A stretch of DNA of 64,000 nucleotides, taken from Emticicia agri. Its GTDB lineage: Bacteria; Bacteroidota; Bacteroidia; Cytophagales; Spirosomataceae. The notes under the pieces were generated by a model. It was not told the DNA's origin. It saw only the letters and a list, made by a program, of their open reading frames with translations, and did not search any database. The translations under genes and the position numbers were made by a program. Positions 61,365 to 64,000 of this stretch are shown in pieces. Each line of letters starts with the position of its first letter. Position 1 is the stretch's first letter. Where the stretch lies: assembly GCF_004168285.1 (NCBI RefSeq), contig NZ_SEWF01000001.1:186001-250000 (forward strand), in the 5' to 3' direction.

Positions 61365-62252
61365 TCAAGCAACTACCTCTAACTTATAGCCCTTCCCATG
61401 AATACTCGTAATCCTGATGGATTCGTCTCCCTGTAGTTTTTTTCTGAGTTTAGAAACAAAAACATCTAAACTTCTGCCTACTACAAACACCCCTTCATCT
61501 TCCCAGACCTCCTTTAAAAGTCTGTCCCGCTCTATTACCTGATTCTGATTTGTTGCAAATATGCCCAGCAATTTTGCTTCTTTATCAGACAATTCCACCT
61601 GTTCTTGACCTTGTTTTAATAAAGCCCTATCCGGATAAAAAGCATACTTGCCGATACCGATAGAAGGAGCATCTTCAATAGTTGGTTTAACAGGGTCAGG
61701 CTCACTTTTTTTCTTCAATAATTTTTTATTGAATAATGAAAAAAGTGTACCACCTGCCAGAACAAATCCGACAGCCCACCAGAGATTCATCGTGTTTGAC
61801 GCCTGATACCCTCCTGTAAACTGAATCTGAATCCGGTAACGATCTTTGATTTGTGGCCTGCCCATACATGCCATCACATTACTGTTTTTGCTACGAATCT
61901 CGTAACCAAATACAATTTCAGGGCTAACGCAGTTATATACGTTTACCATGTAATCGGGAGGGAGATTGGCTGAACTGAGCCGCTGATGAACAATTTTTAC
62001 CAGACTATCAGGCACAAAGGCAAACTTGCTCTGAAATTCTAACTGAAAAGTGTTTTTATCAATCTTTTTTACAGGCAATACCCTCGAAGTAAAATCTCCG
62101 GCATGCTGTAACAATTGGTGCCCGATTTCACGCACCACCAACACAGTTCGTTTCTCTAAAAACTCCTGCGAGTCATCAACGCTAAGTGTTCCTGCCGAAA
62201 GCGCAATTGCTGAAAATACAGCGAGGCAAATGATATAAATTTTAGGTTTCAT
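61365..62252 (-). CDS. membrane-anchored winged-helix regulator with periplasmic N-terminal domain
   Basis: A 295-residue protein. A signal or anchor helix (IYIICLAVFSAIALSAG) leads to an extracytoplasmic region (about 25-155; QEFLEKRTVLVVREIGHQLLQHAGDFTSRVLP in part, and three cysteines), a transmembrane helix (NLWWAVGFVLAGGTLFSLF, about 158-176), a charged linker and an OmpR/PhoB-type winged helix (about 195-295; ELSDKEAKLLGIFATN, ERDRLLKEVWEDEG, RSLDVFVSKLRKKLQ and ITSIHGKGYKLEV). This is the reverse of ToxR, where the DNA-binding domain is N-terminal. It is divergent from the three secreted-protein genes, which it may control. Confidence 0.88.
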   Translation of the reverse strand: MKPKIYIICLAVFSAIALSAGTLSVDDSQEFLEKRTVLVVREIGHQLLQHAGDFTSRVLPVKKIDKNTFQLEFQSKFAFVPDSLVKIVHQRLSSANLPPDYMVNVYNCVSPEIVFGYEIRSKNSNVMACMGRPQIKDRYRIQIQFTGGYQASNTMNLWWAVGFVLAGGTLFSLFNKKLLKKKSEPDPVKPTIEDAPSIGIGKYAFYPDRALLKQGQEQVELSDKEAKLLGIFATNQNQVIERDRLLKEVWEDEGVFVVGRSLDVFVSKLRKKLQGDESIRITSIHGKGYKLEVVA

Positions 62253-62353
62253 ATATCTGACAAAATTATAGTAAAACTATCTTAAAATTACCAGAGTTAC
62301 ACGCAATTTACACTTTTTTACATTCATTTTACTTCTGCCCTTTTTGTCTCTTT

Positions 62354-62361
62354 TACATTTG
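62354..62361 (+). promoter_or_regulatory. candidate -7 element of the secreted-protein operon
   Basis: TACATTTG fits TAnnTTTG, 30 bp before the ATG at 62392. No clear -33 element is present, which would fit a promoter needing an activator. Confidence 0.45.
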
Positions 62362-62391
62362 GCTCATCGTTCAATTTTAAAATCATAAACA

Positions 62392-62793
62392 ATGATGAAA
62401 AAACTTATCGCAGTCGCATTTTTCTGTTGTGCGTTCTCGCAAGTTGGTTTTAGCCAGCATATCTGTTCAGCCGCCTTTTTAGGCAATAAAATGGTGGTGG
62501 ACAAGTACACCAATGAGGGTTACAAAAATGAAATTTCTTTGAATGCTACCGGAGAATTAACCGTGAATACCGTTGATTTATCTCCTACTGAAAGCAAAGC
62601 AGTAGATAAAATACCTTTCAAAGTGGCTATCAAGGAAAAAGATACCAAGACCATCACGCTATTTTCAAGAGAAGATTTTATGAAAGTAGATGTACAGAAA
62701 GTACTATCGCAATGCAAAAAAGGCGACCAGATTGTATTGCTTACCTTAGACAAACAATATGCGTTGCCACACAATGAAATTTTAGTTAAATAA
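62392..62793 (+). CDS. small secreted hypothetical protein
   Basis: A 133-residue exported protein (signal LIAVAFFCCAFSQVGFSQ). The mature part (about 22-133) is beta-rich with many lysines: KMVVDKYTNEGYKNEISLNATGELTVNT in part, IPFKVAIKEKDTKTITLFS and CKKGDQIVLLTLDKQYALPHNEILV. One mid-protein cysteine pair (C24 and C114 approximately) could form a disulfide. No family recognised. It leads a run with YceI and a further secreted protein, opposite the winged-helix regulator. Confidence 0.7.
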   Translation: MMKKLIAVAFFCCAFSQVGFSQHICSAAFLGNKMVVDKYTNEGYKNEISLNATGELTVNTVDLSPTESKAVDKIPFKVAIKEKDTKTITLFSREDFMKVDVQKVLSQCKKGDQIVLLTLDKQYALPHNEILVK

Positions 62794-62855
62794 AAACCAT
62801 CCGCTTCAAACCTGAACAAATTTGAAGCGGATATGTGCTTAAACCTACATTATCA

Positions 62856-63464
62856 ATGAAAAAGCTATCTTTAATCTTATCTCTGCTTTCATTTACTGCA
62901 TTTTCACAAGTAAAACCTGCGGCTGATATTACCTACGAGGTAATCAATAAAGAAAGTCAGCTAATCTGGCAGGATGTTCCATTTACAGGGAAGCCTCATG
63001 AAGGAACTATACAATTAACTTCTGGTACTTTGGTTACTTCCGCCGCCGGAAAAGCAAAAGGAGGCAAGTTTGTGCTAAACATGAAAAGCATCAATAGTGT
63101 TAATCCCAAAACCGGAGAAACTAATAAAGGTGTAGTAGAACATTTACACTCTGATGATTTTTTCTCAACTATGCGCTTCCCAATTGCTACTTTTATTATC
63201 ACAAAAATTATTCCTACTACTAAGCCTAATGAATATACTATTACAGGCAATCTGACCTTGAAAAGTATCAGTAATGTGATTACTTTCCCTGCTATTATTA
63301 GTACAGATGGTACTCAATTAAAGGCACAGGCGACCGTTACAATTGACCGCACTTTGTGGGGCATCACGTATAAATCTTATAACTTTTTAGCCCAGATGAA
63401 AGACGATTTAATTCCGAATAATATTAAACTTACCATGACTTTGGTGTTTAATAAAAGCCTTTAA
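62856..63464 (+). CDS. YceI-family periplasmic lipid-binding protein
   Basis: A 202-residue protein with signal peptide (KLSLILSLLSFTAFSQ). The mature part is a lipocalin-like YceI beta-barrel: SAAGKAKGGKFVLNMKSIN, a KGVVEHLHSDDFFSTMRFPIATF segment (family motif HLxSxDFFdv..yP.a.F), YTITGNLTLKSISNVITFPAII and VTIDRTLWGITYKS. YceI proteins bind long-chain isoprenoids such as ubiquinone precursors. The start at 62856 is chosen because it begins the signal peptide; the earlier ATG at 62835 adds seven non-signal residues. It lies 8 bp before the next gene. Confidence 0.92.
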   Translation: MKKLSLILSLLSFTAFSQVKPAADITYEVINKESQLIWQDVPFTGKPHEGTIQLTSGTLVTSAAGKAKGGKFVLNMKSINSVNPKTGETNKGVVEHLHSDDFFSTMRFPIATFIITKIIPTTKPNEYTITGNLTLKSISNVITFPAIISTDGTQLKAQATVTIDRTLWGITYKSYNFLAQMKDDLIPNNIKLTMTLVFNKSL

Positions 63465-63471
63465 ATAGCAG

Positions 63472-63993
63472 ATGATGAAAAAGACACTTATCATTTTCTA
63501 CTTTTTGCCACTCTTTAGCTTTGGTCAAATAAAGGAGTCATGGATAATGAAACCTAAAAACCAATGGCCACATATTGCCTTAGTAAACGATGTTACTTAT
63601 AAAAATGGCAACAAATACGAAGACCCGACCATTACCTATGCTGCCAGTAGTTTTTTGTTAGATACCGGAACAGATACTCTGGCCATTACTGCCAAGCACA
63701 TTATCTGGGTAGCAAGAAATAAAACTTCTGACAAAGTCTATATCAACGACCACCTGAAAATCTGGAAAATGTACCCTAAGCACCAGCCGGAGGATTCTGT
63801 TATTATCGACCGATTGATTAATGAAGATTTAACTGAGAAACTTTTTGATGGCCCTGAAAATGGCGTGCTTCAACGGGATTGGTTAGTATTTAGTACAAAG
63901 TACGTTTCGCCAAATATTCAGCCTGTTAAATTAAGAAATGAGCCTGTAAAAGTGGGCGATAAAGTCTATCTGAGGCAATCCTTACCGCTTTGA
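63472..63993 (+). CDS. secreted trypsin-like protease domain, apparently truncated
   Basis: A 173-residue exported protein (signal LIIFYFLPLFSFGQ). The segment AASSFLLDTGTDTLAITAKHIIWVA resembles the start of a trypsin-like peptidase, with His in TAKHI at the place of the catalytic histidine. The frame ends with TGA at 63991, before the region where the catalytic serine (GxSG) would be expected. In another frame the last bases continue as GNPYRFDNT, so a one-base frameshift near 63971 may have cut it. The gene follows YceI by 7 bp and is close to the window end. Confidence 0.55.
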   Translation: MMKKTLIIFYFLPLFSFGQIKESWIMKPKNQWPHIALVNDVTYKNGNKYEDPTITYAASSFLLDTGTDTLAITAKHIIWVARNKTSDKVYINDHLKIWKMYPKHQPEDSVIIDRLINEDLTEKLFDGPENGVLQRDWLVFSTKYVSPNIQPVKLRNEPVKVGDKVYLRQSLPL

Positions 63994-64000
63994 TAACACA

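Overview
The window reads as chromosomal DNA of a Bacteroidota bacterium, most likely order Cytophagales. The evidence is AT-rich DNA, promoters of the Bacteroidota type (TTTG, about 20 bp, TAnnTTTG) without obvious Shine-Dalgarno sites, a type IX secretion C-terminal signal, FtsX-type permeases with Bacteroidota architecture, several LytTR regulators, a CarboxypepD_reg-plus-barrel outer-membrane protein, and a DUF1501/DUF1553 gene pair. No rRNA, prophage, CRISPR array or intact insertion sequence is visible. The only RNA gene seen is one tRNA-Trp.

Layout. 1-2.7 kb: the end of proA and a short alpha-glucan phosphorylase homologue whose cofactor lysine is replaced. 2.9-9.3 kb: a small exported protein and a complete RND efflux operon (adaptor, pump, outer-membrane factor). 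9.3-13.1 kb (minus): an outer-membrane beta-barrel protein, a 43-residue membrane peptide and a frameshifted AraC regulator. 13.2-17.5 kb (plus): DeoC-like aldolase, CCG-type Fe-S protein, a conserved hypothetical, LLM oxidoreductase, free-methionine-sulfoxide reductase and precorrin-2 dehydrogenase. 17.6-22.7 kb: an ABC exporter, a YgiB-like/YgiC-like pair and a T9SS cargo protein. 22.7-29.4 kb (minus): an FG-GAP/sugar isomerase fusion, DUF1501 and DUF1549/DUF1553 proteins, interrupted by a small divergent antitoxin-like gene.

29.6-43.2 kb: an esterase, membrane and DKNYY proteins, a LytS/LytR-type two-component system, a GAF-LytTR protein, a stand-alone LytTR gene translationally joined to two tandem secreted paralogues, a secreted TPR-SUKH protein and a heparinase II/III-like lyase. 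43.4-47.6 kb: a YciI/ECF42 sigma pair and an FtsX-type permease. 47.7-52.7 kb (minus): nusG, secE, tRNA-Trp, tyrS, a PorT-like barrel, queA and a membrane protein. 52.8-56.5 kb: a palindromic MITE-like element and a pair of overlapping lipoprotein genes of unknown role. 56.7-64 kb: cobalamin adenosyltransferase, purH, gmk, an ECF sigma/anti-sigma pair, a membrane-anchored winged-helix regulator of inverted ToxR-like topology, and three secreted proteins including YceI.

The most interesting points are: the AraC gene broken exactly at a T TTT TTA heptamer; the LytTR-secreted paralogue-SUKH cluster; the overlapping lipoprotein pair; the DUF1501/DUF1553/FG-GAP-isomerase locus; the phosphorylase without its PLP lysine; separation of tRNA-Trp-secE-nusG from the usual tuf and rplK neighbours; and several families of intergenic palindromes.
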